Source: an uncultured Spirochaetaceae bacterium (lineage in GTDB: Bacteria > Spirochaetota > Spirochaetia > Treponematales > Treponemataceae). From it: a stretch of 6,558 nt of DNA. Of this stretch, positions 1 through 6,018 are shown piece after piece. How positions within the stretch are numbered: the first letter of the stretch is position 1; every line of letters starts with the position of its first letter. A program made the position numbers and the translations under genes. The stretch spans positions 1-6,558 of the forward strand of contig CADBRC010000051.1 in assembly GCA_902796985.1 (NCBI GenBank), read 5' to 3'. The notes under the pieces are model-generated. The model saw nothing but the letters and a program-made list of their open reading frames with translations. It had not been told where the DNA came from and did not search any database.

Positions 1-555
1 AAGGCCCCCATAGAAAGCGTATTCCTCGAACGCTTCCGTTTTTTCTCCGTCATAGACTGAAAAGAACTCAGAGAAGCTCAACGGATGCACACGGATTTCA
101 TCACTCCTTCCCCGGAATTCGGTCAGGATATCCGAGGAAAGCATTTTGGAATTCGATCCGGTGACATATACATCAAGGTTTTCAAATTCCCTGAAATCAT
201 TCAGTGCATCGTAGAAGGTGATCCTCTTGCCTTCCGGGTTGTACGGATTTTTTACCGCGTCGGAAAGTTGAATTTCATCAACAAAGAGGTAGAACTTTTC
301 CCCTGACTCCCGGACTTTTTCAGATACAAACGCCGAAAGCTCCAGAGGATTCCTGAAGCGGATGTCACGGGTCAAATCCAGTTCAACTGAAATGATGTTT
401 TCAGCTTTTACCCCTGTTTGCAGGAGATAGTTTTTGAATAGCGTCCGCAGCAAATAGGATTTCCCGCACCTTCTTATGCCTGTTATGACCTTTACCTGCC
501 CGTCCCACATGTACGAGATCAATGTGTCCAGATACTGCTTCCGTGAAACCTGCAT
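1..555 (-). CDS. AAA_14/DUF4143-type ATP-binding protein, 3' end cut by window edge
   Basis: The first 185 residues of an ATPase are visible; the frame is still open at base 1. The start is ATG at 555, set by an AAGAGG ribosome site 6 nt upstream. A P-loop G-I-R-R-C-G-K-S lies at residues 26-33, a Walker B stretch YLFVDEIQ at 89-96 (D93, E94), and a sensor-like VTGSN at 131-135. R148-G149-R150 is followed by PLSFSEF at 158-164 and an FYGGL stretch at the window edge. This order is characteristic of the AAA_14 family, whose members usually carry a C-terminal DUF4143 region and run to about 400 residues, so roughly half is missing. Members are common in multiple copies in gut spirochaetes and Bacteroidetes; their cellular role is poorly defined, though ATP binding is safe to infer. 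The gene is markedly A+T-richer than its neighbours, which suggests separate acquisition. Its own promoter region (556-849) separates it from yfbR. Confidence 0.9.
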   Translation of the reverse strand, partial: MQVSRKQYLDTLISYMWDGQVKVITGIRRCGKSYLLRTLFKNYLLQTGVKAENIISVELDLTRDIRFRNPLELSAFVSEKVRESGEKFYLFVDEIQLSDAVKNPYNPEGKRITFYDALNDFREFENLDVYVTGSNSKMLSSDILTEFRGRSDEIRVHPLSFSEFFSVYDGEKTEAFEEYAFYGGL

Positions 556-561
556 AAGCAA

Positions 562-567
562 CCTCTT
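562..567 (-). promoter_or_regulatory. Ribosome binding site of the AAA ATPase gene
   Basis: The minus strand reads AAGAGG here, 6 nt before the ATG at 555. It is the best Shine-Dalgarno match in the window and fixes the ATPase start. Confidence 0.75.
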
Positions 568-570
568 GTT

Positions 571-612
571 AAAAAGTACAGCCCAAAAGGGCAAAAGTTT
601 TCACCCTTTTGC
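571..612 (-). promoter_or_regulatory. Leader with two mutually exclusive hairpins before the AAA ATPase gene
   Basis: On the minus strand, one 5' arm (611 down to 604, CAAAAGGG) can pair with a distal arm CCCTTTTG at 591-584, giving 8 perfect pairs around a 12-nt loop. Shifted by one base, GCAAAAG (612-606) can instead pair with the proximal CTTTTGC (597-591), giving 7 perfect pairs around an 8-nt loop. The two stems share bases and cannot coexist. A run of five T follows at 575-571, about 8 nt after the distal stem and just before the ribosome site. The layout resembles an attenuator or a translational switch, but the T run is not directly against the stem and no ligand domain is recognisable. 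The pairing is seen directly; regulation is inference. Confidence 0.4.
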
Positions 613-663
613 AGGGGATTCCCCAAGACGCCGTACTGATCAGCTCCAGTTTGTTTTCTTTTG

Positions 664-692
664 CGTATAAGTTAGTTTTCTTTCCGTGACAA
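664..692 (-). promoter_or_regulatory. Candidate sigma70 promoter of the AAA ATPase gene
   Basis: The minus strand carries TTGTCA (692-687, five of six bases of TTGACA), a 17-nt spacer, and TATACG (669-664, four of six of TATAAT). Transcription would begin near 657 and give a leader of about 100 nt containing the alternative hairpins. The spacing is ideal, but the -10 match is only moderate. Confidence 0.4.
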
Positions 693-737
693 GCTGGTAC
701 ACGGTTGCGGACAATCCAGATCAGTGAAGAATTCCGG

Positions 738-849
738 CTTGTTTACAGTTGAATACCAGTTGTTCACAGGTTCATTTTCGGGTTGTCAGGACTTGTAAAC
801 CAACTTGTTCATGAGAGCATTTTCAGCTTGTTCACGAGAGCAGGGATTA
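738..849. repeat. Five imperfect 21-23 bp tandem units with a TTGTTCA-type core
   Basis: Plus-strand units start at 738, 759, 782, 804 and 827. Each opens with (C/G)TTGT, followed by TTAC, TCAC, CAGG, TCAT and TCAC respectively. The units at 804 and 827 share 15 of their first 16 bases (CTTGTTCAYGAGAGCA). The units at 759 and 804 share 16 of 23 positions, including a second block CATTTTC at the same offset. The period of 21-23 bp is about two DNA turns, so the cores would lie on one face of the helix. The last unit includes the yfbR stop codon. The array lies 45-160 bp upstream of the candidate ATPase promoter, which would suit an operator array, but no regulator is identified. It could also be a decayed intergenic repeat. 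Confidence 0.6.
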
Positions 850-1443
850 CACCGCGGCCTGTTCGTCGAGCGTGAGGGAGTAAGCAGGAATGAACTCCTC
901 CAGAAAGACTTCCGCCTCGGGCAGGGCCAGGGCGTGGATTGCCGCGAGCGTCGCCTTTTCCGCGCTCTGGAAGTCGTCGTTGCCCATCCGCCGTTCTTCC
1001 AGGCACTTGATGAGGGCGGAAATTTTGTCCGCCGCCTTCACGAGGGGCCAGAGGGCCGAGTCCTCCTCGCTTGACCCGCTGTAGCCGAGCAAGCTTTCAT
1101 AGTCCTGCCGCAGGTCGTCCGGCAGGTAACCTAAAAGCTGCGCGGTAGCCGTATGCTCTATCTGCCCGTATATGTCGCGCATCTCTTTATTGTAGTATTT
1201 GACCGGGGTGGGAAGGTCGCCCGTGATTATCTCGGTTGCGTCGTGGTACATCGCAAGCAGGGCGGCCCGCTCTGCGTTCACTTTGCCAGCAAAGCGGCGG
1301 TTGCGGATGAGGGCGAGGGCGTGTGCGATGAAGGCGGTTTCCAGCGAGTGCTCGCTGATGTTCTCGTTTATCGTGTTGCGCATCAAGGCCCATCGGTTGA
1401 TGTACTTCATGCGCGATATGACTGCGAAAAATTTCTGGCTCAT
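847..1443 (-). CDS. yfbR: 5'-deoxynucleotidase, YfbR family (HD domain)
   Basis: This 198-residue cytoplasmic HD-domain phosphohydrolase matches Escherichia coli YfbR (199 residues) nearly end to end. YfbR removes phosphate from deoxyribonucleoside 5'-monophosphates to give deoxynucleosides, using a divalent metal, and takes part in dNTP pool control and salvage. The metal ligands are present: H32 (in SEHSLE), H67-D68 (in MYHDATE) and D139 (in KAADKI). R17 and W18 in NRWALMRN correspond to the pair that selects deoxyribose over ribose, and E71 and D76 (in TGDLPTPVKY) are also conserved. No key residue is missing, so the enzyme should be active. The ATG at 1443 lies 9 nt after the stop of the upstream exported-protein gene, whose stop overlaps the likely ribosome site. 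No clear terminator follows; the stop codon falls in the first unit, in transcription order, of the repeat array. Confidence 0.95.
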   Translation of the reverse strand: MSQKFFAVISRMKYINRWALMRNTINENISEHSLETAFIAHALALIRNRRFAGKVNAERAALLAMYHDATEIITGDLPTPVKYYNKEMRDIYGQIEHTATAQLLGYLPDDLRQDYESLLGYSGSSEEDSALWPLVKAADKISALIKCLEERRMGNDDFQSAEKATLAAIHALALPEAEVFLEEFIPAYSLTLDEQAAV

Positions 1444-1449
1444 AGCGGT

Positions 1450-1455
1450 GCCCTA
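1450..1455 (-). promoter_or_regulatory. Ribosome site of yfbR overlapping the upstream stop codon
   Basis: The minus strand reads TAGGGC. TAG is the stop of the exported-protein gene and AGGG is the only Shine-Dalgarno-like stretch before the yfbR ATG at 1443. This arrangement is typical of translational coupling within an operon. Confidence 0.55.
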
Positions 1456-1992
1456 CAGACCGTGTTCCGCCGCGTACTTTTTCAGGAAGCGCATGTAGCA
1501 GTCGGGGCCGGTCGCCTTGTAGAAGCGCATATCGTATCCCTCTATGAACAGATATTCGCCGTCTACACTGAAGGTCAGGGGATACCAGTCATTTTCCGTA
1601 TAAAAGCTTTTTCCGTCTTTGGAAATGGCAGTGATACACATTACTTCGGTGACACCGGCACCCTTGAAATACCATTCGCCGTCCCGGTAGGAGACTGAAA
1701 GCGTTTCGGGTCCAAAGTCCACGTAATCCTGCCCCCAGATGGTGTTGCTCAGTTTCAGCGTTCCGAGTGAGGCGGGAGGTCCGTCCTTGATATACACGCC
1801 CTCAAGCGTCTTCCACGCCTGCCGGTCCAGTTCCGAGGCAAAATCCGGCGTGGTGCTTCGGAAATATGTGTCCGACAGTTTAAGGACATCGCCGGGGGCC
1901 GGTTCGGGGGCATCTGCGCACAGCACGGCGAGGGACAGGAGGGTTATGACTGCTGCACTCAGCAGGGCTTTTATCTTTATGGCATGCTTCAT
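1453..1992 (-). CDS. Exported protein of unknown function
   Basis: I do not recognise a family for this 179-residue protein. The N-terminus is a classic signal peptide: basic MKHAIKIK, a hydrophobic stretch at residues 9-24, then CADA ending at A28, a plausible signal peptidase I site. C25 might suggest a lipoprotein, but Leu at -1 is a poor lipobox. The mature part (about 150 residues) is rich in short alternating polar and aromatic segments, such as TLSVSYRDGEWYFKG (97-111) and GEYLFIEGYDMRFYK (145-159). These look like a small beta-sandwich or lipocalin-like fold with a helical C-terminus; that reading of the pattern is not a family match. Cysteines C119 and C165 could form a periplasmic disulfide. 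The start is set by the signal peptide; the ribosome site is weak. It lies 107 bp after the kinase gene and 9 nt before yfbR, probably co-transcribed with the latter. Confidence 0.8.
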   Translation of the reverse strand: MKHAIKIKALLSAAVITLLSLAVLCADAPEPAPGDVLKLSDTYFRSTTPDFASELDRQAWKTLEGVYIKDGPPASLGTLKLSNTIWGQDYVDFGPETLSVSYRDGEWYFKGAGVTEVMCITAISKDGKSFYTENDWYPLTFSVDGEYLFIEGYDMRFYKATGPDCYMRFLKKYAAEHGL

Positions 1993-2099
1993 ACTACGAT
2001 AAATTCCGCTGCGGGAGATTGGTAACAGGTTGCCGGCTGGCTTGCGAGCGGGCCGATAGGGGCTTGCGTTCCCGCCGCCCGAGGGCTGACTGCATCGGA
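1993..2099. other. Gap between kinase and exported-protein genes, no clear signal
   Basis: These 107 bp contain no hairpin followed by a T run on the minus strand, so I see no terminator for the kinase. A direct repeat GGCTTGCG occurs at 2039 and 2061. A weak promoter-like pair (TTACCA, 18 nt, TATCGT) would place transcription start on the downstream ATG and is not convincing. Read-through from the kinase is therefore plausible. Confidence 0.5.
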
Positions 2100-4985
2100 C
2101 TAACCCGTCTGTTTCCCCTGCCCCTTCGTTTCTTCCAGCGCGCGCAGCAGCTCGGAGATTTCGATCGGTTTTGCGACGTGGGCGTTCATGCCCGCTTCAA
2201 GCGAGGCATTCACATCGTCACTGAATGCATTCGCGCTCATCGCGATGACGGGAATGGTTTTTGCGTCGGGACGGTCAAGGGCCCTGAGTGCGCGGGTTGC
2301 CTCCAGTCCGTTCATCACCGGCATCTGGATGTCCGTAAGAATCACGTCGAAGCTTCCTGCGTCCGAGTCTGTGAATAAGTCCAGCATCTCCTTGCCGTTC
2401 CCCGCGACAATCAGATCCGCCCCGTTGATGGTCAGGTAGGCTTTCAGGATTTCCGTATTCAGTTCGTTGTCCTCGGCAGCGAGGATGCGCAGACCCGTCA
2501 GGGGCTTCTGGTCGCCGGAAAGGTATTTTCCGGATTTCCCGCCGCCCGCACCAGCCTTTCCGGCCGCTTTGCCGCCGTCTTCCCCGTCGCCGGACATGCT
2601 CACCTGCAGGGGCAGGCGGACCGTAAAGGTCGTGCCCTGCCGTATCCTGCTTTCCACGCAGACCGAGCCTCCCATCATGTTCACGAGGTTCTTTACGATC
2701 GGAAGGCCAAGTCCCGTACCGACTTCCGCGCTTTCCTCGGGCCGCTGTTCCCTGCTGAAGGGGGTGAACAGGTTCTTCATGTACTCCTCGCTCATGCCCC
2801 GCCCGTTGTCCGCGACCACGAAGGTGACGTTCCGCCGCTGCTGGGCGGGAGACGGTTCGTTGATTATGCGGAAGCGGATGCGGCCTCCGTTCCCCGTGTA
2901 CTTGACGGAATTCGACAGGAGGTTCAGCAGCACCTGCCGGATGCGCCCCTTGTCCGCGAAGAACACGCCGTCCTCGTCCAGCTCTACCGCGAGCTCCTGC
3001 CCCTTGCCTTCCGCCAGAGGACGGATTATCTGTTCGACGGAGGCAATCATTTCGGAAAGGCGGAAGTCCACCGGATTCAGCGTCATGGCCCCGGACTCTA
3101 TCTTGCTCACGTCAAGCACGTCGTTCACAAGGCCCAGCAGGTGGTCGGCGGAAAGGAGGATTTTGCCAACCTTGTCCTTGACCTCCTCCCTGCCGCTGTC
3201 CCGCGACAGCAGGAGGTTTGAGAAACCGATGATGGCGTTCAGCGGCGTGCGGATGTCGTGGCTCATCTTGGACAGGAACTCGCTCTTAGCCCTGTTTGCC
3301 TGGTTTGCCGCGTCCGATGAAATCTTCAGAGCCTCTTTGGTCGCTTCATTTTCGGCGTACATCCGCTCAAGGGCGCGCTTCCGCTCCAGCTCCTTCATCA
3401 GGCGGCGGCGGAGCAAAAAGGCTGTCAGAAGGGCGAGGAAGGTAACTCCGAGCAACAGCGGGATTGCGTTCTCCTGCACGAAGTCTCCGAAGGAGAATCT
3501 GTAGCCGTAGCTCATTGCGGAAAAGAGGAAGGAATCGCTCTCGCCCGAGCTGATGGTCGCGACAGCCTTGTTCAGTATTTCCATCAGCTCGGGCTTGTCA
3601 CGGCCGACCGCGAAGCACAGGTCGAAGTTCTGCGGACTCGGCTTCATCTCCAGCTCGGGGAAGTCATTGAAATTCTTGGCGATGTAGGACAGGCGGTAAT
3701 TGCTGATCTGGAACAGGTCTGCTTTCCCCTTGTTGACGGCTTTCAGGCAGTCCTTCAGGGTATCGACCTCGAGAAAGGATATATCCGGGTACGCGATGAG
3801 GGAACTGAGCTTCATCAGGCTGCCGGATCTCAGCACGGCGGCTGTCTGTACCGGACCGGTAAAATCCGCCCGCTGGATAACCATGCCGGGAATCTTGACC
3901 GCAGCGGACGAAAGGATGACATCGTCCTTTTCGGCAATCGAAAAGTTGAAGATATAGGGGAAGATGGCATCAACCTGATGTTCCTTGAGGGCATTAAGCA
4001 GCAGCACCTCGGAGGCGAAAGGGACGCTCTCTATCTCAAGGCCGAAGTTGCCCTTCAGCAGCTTCTCGATGAGCACATACATTCCCTCGGTCTTTCCCTG
4101 AACATTCGCCGAGATTGGAGCAAAGTTGTCCAGGTAGCCGATCCGGATCCGTCCGCGTGCCCTGCTCCAGGCCTGCTCTTCCGGCGAAAGTCCCTGCCGG
4201 TTGACCGATGCCGTGAAGAAGCGCTGCTTGAGGCTCTCGGCATAGAAAGGCTGCATTTCCAGCAGCTTTTCCTGTGCCTGGTTGATGTCTTCAAGAAGAT
4301 CGGGCCTCGTCTTGCTGACGGAAAAATAGAAGTCCCTGCTCCCGAGCGGGAACATGGGAACCTCCTGGCTGTTCAGGCGCAGGTCATGGTCAACGACCCC
4401 GTCCAGCCGCCCGGCGACAAGGTCCTCCCACATCTGATCTTCGTCGCATTCCACAATGACCGGAGTTACGCCGGTCAACCTTGACCAGTCCTCAAGAATC
4501 TGCCGGGAATAGCTTTGGCTTTCCACGCCTATCCGCGCCCCGTTGACGGTCCTGGCATTACTTCGCTTTATCCGGCCCGACCCATAGGGATGCGTGTAGA
4601 TGAAGTAATTCCTGCTGCCCTGAGGGAAGGAAGAGTAGAGCATCGTCCGCTCCCGCTCTTCCGTTTTGGTCATGCCCATCAGCACGTCTATTTCGCCCGC
4701 CTCAAACAGGGAAATCAGGACAGACCTGCGGGCATCGACATAATGGAGGCTCCAGCCCGAGCGGAAGGCAACTTCCTGAAGGTACTCGTAGCCGTAACCG
4801 GCCCTGCGCTTGTCCGGCAGAAGCTCGGTGAATCCGGGCTCCGTAACCATACCTACACGGACATCCTTGACCTGCCTGCCGCCCTTCCGCTCCCCGGCCG
4901 CCCACAGGGGGGTGATACGGGCAGACAGGCACGAGGCTGCCAGCAGGAAGAGGAATACGGAAATGAGTCTCAGGCTCCGGGCCAT
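2100..4985 (-). CDS. Hybrid sensor histidine kinase with two periplasmic binding domains (BvgS/EvgS-like)
   Basis: This 961-residue inner-membrane kinase senses something in the periplasm and phosphorylates itself. Signal or anchor segment: about 5-20. First SBP_bac_3-like domain: about 41-257, opening VRVGMVTEP and carrying TKTEERER (106-113). Second: about 278-490, opening IRIGYLDNFAP, with IAEKDD where the first domain has its Arg-bearing TEER motif. Membrane segment: 507-525. A charged, probably coiled-coil linker runs to about 566, with no HAMP or PAS evident. HisKA has H576 in SHDIRTPLN. HATPase_c has N692 (N box), DNGRG 726-730 and GTGLGL 756-761. A Gly/Lys-rich linker spans 797-827. 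The receiver has E838/D839, phosphoacceptor D885, S917 and K939, all intact. BvgS and EvgS end in an HPt domain; none is present here, nor is a response regulator in the window, so a separate HPt and regulator are expected. ATG 4985 is the only usable start: an in-frame TAG lies at 5001-4999. Confidence 0.95.
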   Translation of the reverse strand: MARSLRLISVFLFLLAASCLSARITPLWAAGERKGGRQVKDVRVGMVTEPGFTELLPDKRRAGYGYEYLQEVAFRSGWSLHYVDARRSVLISLFEAGEIDVLMGMTKTEERERTMLYSSFPQGSRNYFIYTHPYGSGRIKRSNARTVNGARIGVESQSYSRQILEDWSRLTGVTPVIVECDEDQMWEDLVAGRLDGVVDHDLRLNSQEVPMFPLGSRDFYFSVSKTRPDLLEDINQAQEKLLEMQPFYAESLKQRFFTASVNRQGLSPEEQAWSRARGRIRIGYLDNFAPISANVQGKTEGMYVLIEKLLKGNFGLEIESVPFASEVLLLNALKEHQVDAIFPYIFNFSIAEKDDVILSSAAVKIPGMVIQRADFTGPVQTAAVLRSGSLMKLSSLIAYPDISFLEVDTLKDCLKAVNKGKADLFQISNYRLSYIAKNFNDFPELEMKPSPQNFDLCFAVGRDKPELMEILNKAVATISSGESDSFLFSAMSYGYRFSFGDFVQENAIPLLLGVTFLALLTAFLLRRRLMKELERKRALERMYAENEATKEALKISSDAANQANRAKSEFLSKMSHDIRTPLNAIIGFSNLLLSRDSGREEVKDKVGKILLSADHLLGLVNDVLDVSKIESGAMTLNPVDFRLSEMIASVEQIIRPLAEGKGQELAVELDEDGVFFADKGRIRQVLLNLLSNSVKYTGNGGRIRFRIINEPSPAQQRRNVTFVVADNGRGMSEEYMKNLFTPFSREQRPEESAEVGTGLGLPIVKNLVNMMGGSVCVESRIRQGTTFTVRLPLQVSMSGDGEDGGKAAGKAGAGGGKSGKYLSGDQKPLTGLRILAAEDNELNTEILKAYLTINGADLIVAGNGKEMLDLFTDSDAGSFDVILTDIQMPVMNGLEATRALRALDRPDAKTIPVIAMSANAFSDDVNASLEAGMNAHVAKPIEISELLRALEETKGQGKQTG

Positions 4986-4996
4986 ACTGATTGAAT

Positions 4997-5024
4997 TCTA
5001 TACCATAATATATAACACTGTCAA
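4997..5024 (-). promoter_or_regulatory. Strong sigma70-type promoter of the kinase gene, almost on the start codon
   Basis: The minus strand shows a perfect TTGACA (5024-5019), a 16-nt A+T-rich spacer, and TATAGA (5002-4997, four of six of TATAAT) preceded by TGG, which forms an extended -10 element. Transcription should begin about 6-9 nt beyond the -10, near 4988-4991, only a few bases before ATG 4985. No Shine-Dalgarno sequence is present between. Confidence 0.7.
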
Positions 5025-5040
5025 TATTTTTGGGCGGGGC

Positions 5041-5129
5041 CGGGCTACAAAGGACGGCAGGCGGGCTACAGGGGGACCGGCGGGGATAGGGGCGGGCTAC
5101 AGAGGGCGGGCTACAGAGGGCGGGCTGCA
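5041..5129 (+). repeat. CGGGCTACA direct repeats, partly a 14-bp tandem
   Basis: CGGGCTACA occurs at 5041, 5062, 5093 and 5107, with a one-base variant CGGGCTGCA at 5121. The last three are exactly 14 bp apart, with two full copies of CGGGCTACAGAGGG. The spacings of the earlier copies are 21 and 31 bp. The block fills the divergent gap between the kinase promoter and the methyltransferase. It could be operator sites, a slippage-prone tandem, or an interspersed genomic repeat. Confidence 0.75.
5071..5124 (+). other. G-quadruplex-capable G-run block
   Basis: Two stretches fit the four-run pattern with loops of 1-7 nt. In 5071-5096 the runs are G5, G4, G4 and G3 with loops ACCGGC, ATA and C. 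In 5104-5124 the runs are G3 with loops C, CTACAGA and C. Across 5032-5141 I count 13 runs of three or more G on the plus strand. The pattern is seen directly; folding and function are not known. Confidence 0.55.
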
Positions 5130-5144
5130 GGCAGCGGCGGGCGG

Positions 5145-5178
5145 TTGCTAAACAGAGACCGCATGTGCTATCCTAAGG
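5145..5178 (+). promoter_or_regulatory. Start region of the methyltransferase: AAGG ribosome site and a weak promoter candidate
   Basis: AAGG at 5175-5178, 5 nt before ATG 5184, supports that start over TTG 5145 and ATG 5163, which lack a good ribosome site. A weak pair TTGCTA (5145-5150), 18 nt, TATCCT (5169-5174) with a TG extension exists, but it would start transcription downstream of the ribosome site, so the true promoter may lie elsewhere. Confidence 0.35.
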
Positions 5179-5183
5179 CTGTT

Positions 5184-5984
5184 ATGGAAATACGCAACAA
5201 GGATTTTGACGGCGGAAAGCCTTTTGACTTCGGCAAAACTTCCGCCGACTACGCAAAGTACCGGGACGTGTACCCCGAAGAATTCTACAGGAAGCTGCTT
5301 GAGCTGAACATCGGCACGAAAGGACAGCGGGTGCTGGACCTGGGCACGGGAACCGGCGTCATTCCCCGGAACATGTACCGCTTCGGGGCCAGCTGGACGG
5401 GTACGGACATTGCGGAGAACCAGATCCGTTTTGCAAGGGAGCTTTCCGGGCAGGCCGGCATGGAGATAGAGTACAAAATTTCCGCGACCGAGGCCCTGGA
5501 CTTCCCCGCCGGATCGTTCGACGTGGTGACGGCATGCCAGTGCTTCGCCTACTTTGACAAGTCCGTGGTCATCCCCAAAATCAGCGGCTGGCTCAAGGAC
5601 GGCGGACATCTTGCGGTCCTGTTCATGGCATGGCTCCCGGACGAAAGCGAGATTGCAAAAGAAAGCGAGCGGCTCGTGCTGAAGTATAATCCCAGCTGGA
5701 ACGGGTGCAACTGGCAGCGGAACCCGGTCACCGAGCCTGAGTGGGCGAAGGGCTGGTTCACGATGGCGCACGGGGTCGCATTCGACATTCCGGTGCGCTT
5801 TACGCGGGAATCCTGGAACGGCAGGATAAAGTCATGCCGGGGAATCGGCGCGTCATCCCTGTCCGCAGAGGAAATCGCAGCCTGGGAGAAGGAGCACCTT
5901 GCGTATCTTGCGACCCTTCCCGAAAGCTTCGACATCCTGCACTACGTGACAATTCTGGATCTGGAGAAAACAGGCAGGAAATAA
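5184..5984 (+). CDS. Class I SAM-dependent methyltransferase
   Basis: This 266-residue soluble protein (from ATG 5184) transfers a methyl group from S-adenosylmethionine; its substrate is unknown. The Rossmann-type signatures are clear. Motif I VLDLGTGTG is at residues 50-58, the acidic ribose-binding position is D75 in GTDIAENQ, an ATEALDFP stretch lies at 101-108 where the adenine contact is expected, and motif IV SFDVVTACQCFAYFD is at 111-125. The N-terminal MEIRNKDFDGGKPFDFGK and the C-terminal part with FTRESWNGRIKSCRG are features of a specific group within the Methyltransf_11-like superfamily that I recall from Treponema and Firmicutes, generally annotated only as methyltransferase. 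The frame is open from TTG 5145, so up to 13 extra N-terminal residues are possible; the AAGG before 5184 and the family N-terminus argue for the shorter form. It is monocistronic: divergent from the kinase, convergent with birA, with its own terminator. Confidence 0.92.
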   Translation: MEIRNKDFDGGKPFDFGKTSADYAKYRDVYPEEFYRKLLELNIGTKGQRVLDLGTGTGVIPRNMYRFGASWTGTDIAENQIRFARELSGQAGMEIEYKISATEALDFPAGSFDVVTACQCFAYFDKSVVIPKISGWLKDGGHLAVLFMAWLPDESEIAKESERLVLKYNPSWNGCNWQRNPVTEPEWAKGWFTMAHGVAFDIPVRFTRESWNGRIKSCRGIGASSLSAEEIAAWEKEHLAYLATLPESFDILHYVTILDLEKTGRK

Positions 5985-6018
5985 GGTTTACGCTCAGGTA
6001 ATGCCGGCTCTTGCACCC

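Noticed and set aside
614..624. GGGGATTCCCC palindrome
   Set aside because: Only four pairs around a 3-nt loop with no T run; it could add to the nearby leader structure but is too short to call separately.
476..670. A 64-codon plus-strand frame across the ATPase start and leader
   Set aside because: It overlaps the start of the ATPase on the opposite strand and has no family resemblance or convincing ribosome site.
759..769. DnaA box or replication origin in the repeat array
   Set aside because: TTGTTCACA at 760-768 resembles a DnaA box but departs from the consensus at position 3; the other units match less well, and no dnaA, dnaN or strongly A+T-rich unwinding region is nearby.
738..849. 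CRISPR array
   Set aside because: Units are contiguous and degenerate with no unique spacers of constant length, and no cas genes are present.
1903..1930. Lipobox in the exported protein
   Set aside because: C25 is preceded by Leu at -1, unlike usual lipoboxes, even relaxed spirochaetal ones; the ADA site at 26-28 fits signal peptidase I better.
2467..3504. A 345-codon open frame on the plus strand inside the kinase gene
   Set aside because: It lies opposite the HisKA and HATPase domains, whose motifs are intact on the minus strand. Its product is Ser/Arg-rich with no recognisable domain, as expected for an antisense frame in G+C-rich DNA.
4926..4940. Lipobox (LAASC) in the kinase N-terminus
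   Set aside because: Ala is at -3 instead of Leu or a similar residue, and the protein is a membrane-spanning kinase for which lipidation is not expected; an ordinary signal or anchor segment explains it.
5148..5771. A 207-codon open frame on the minus strand opposite the methyltransferase
   Set aside because: The plus strand carries all methyltransferase motifs; the opposite frame has no family resemblance.
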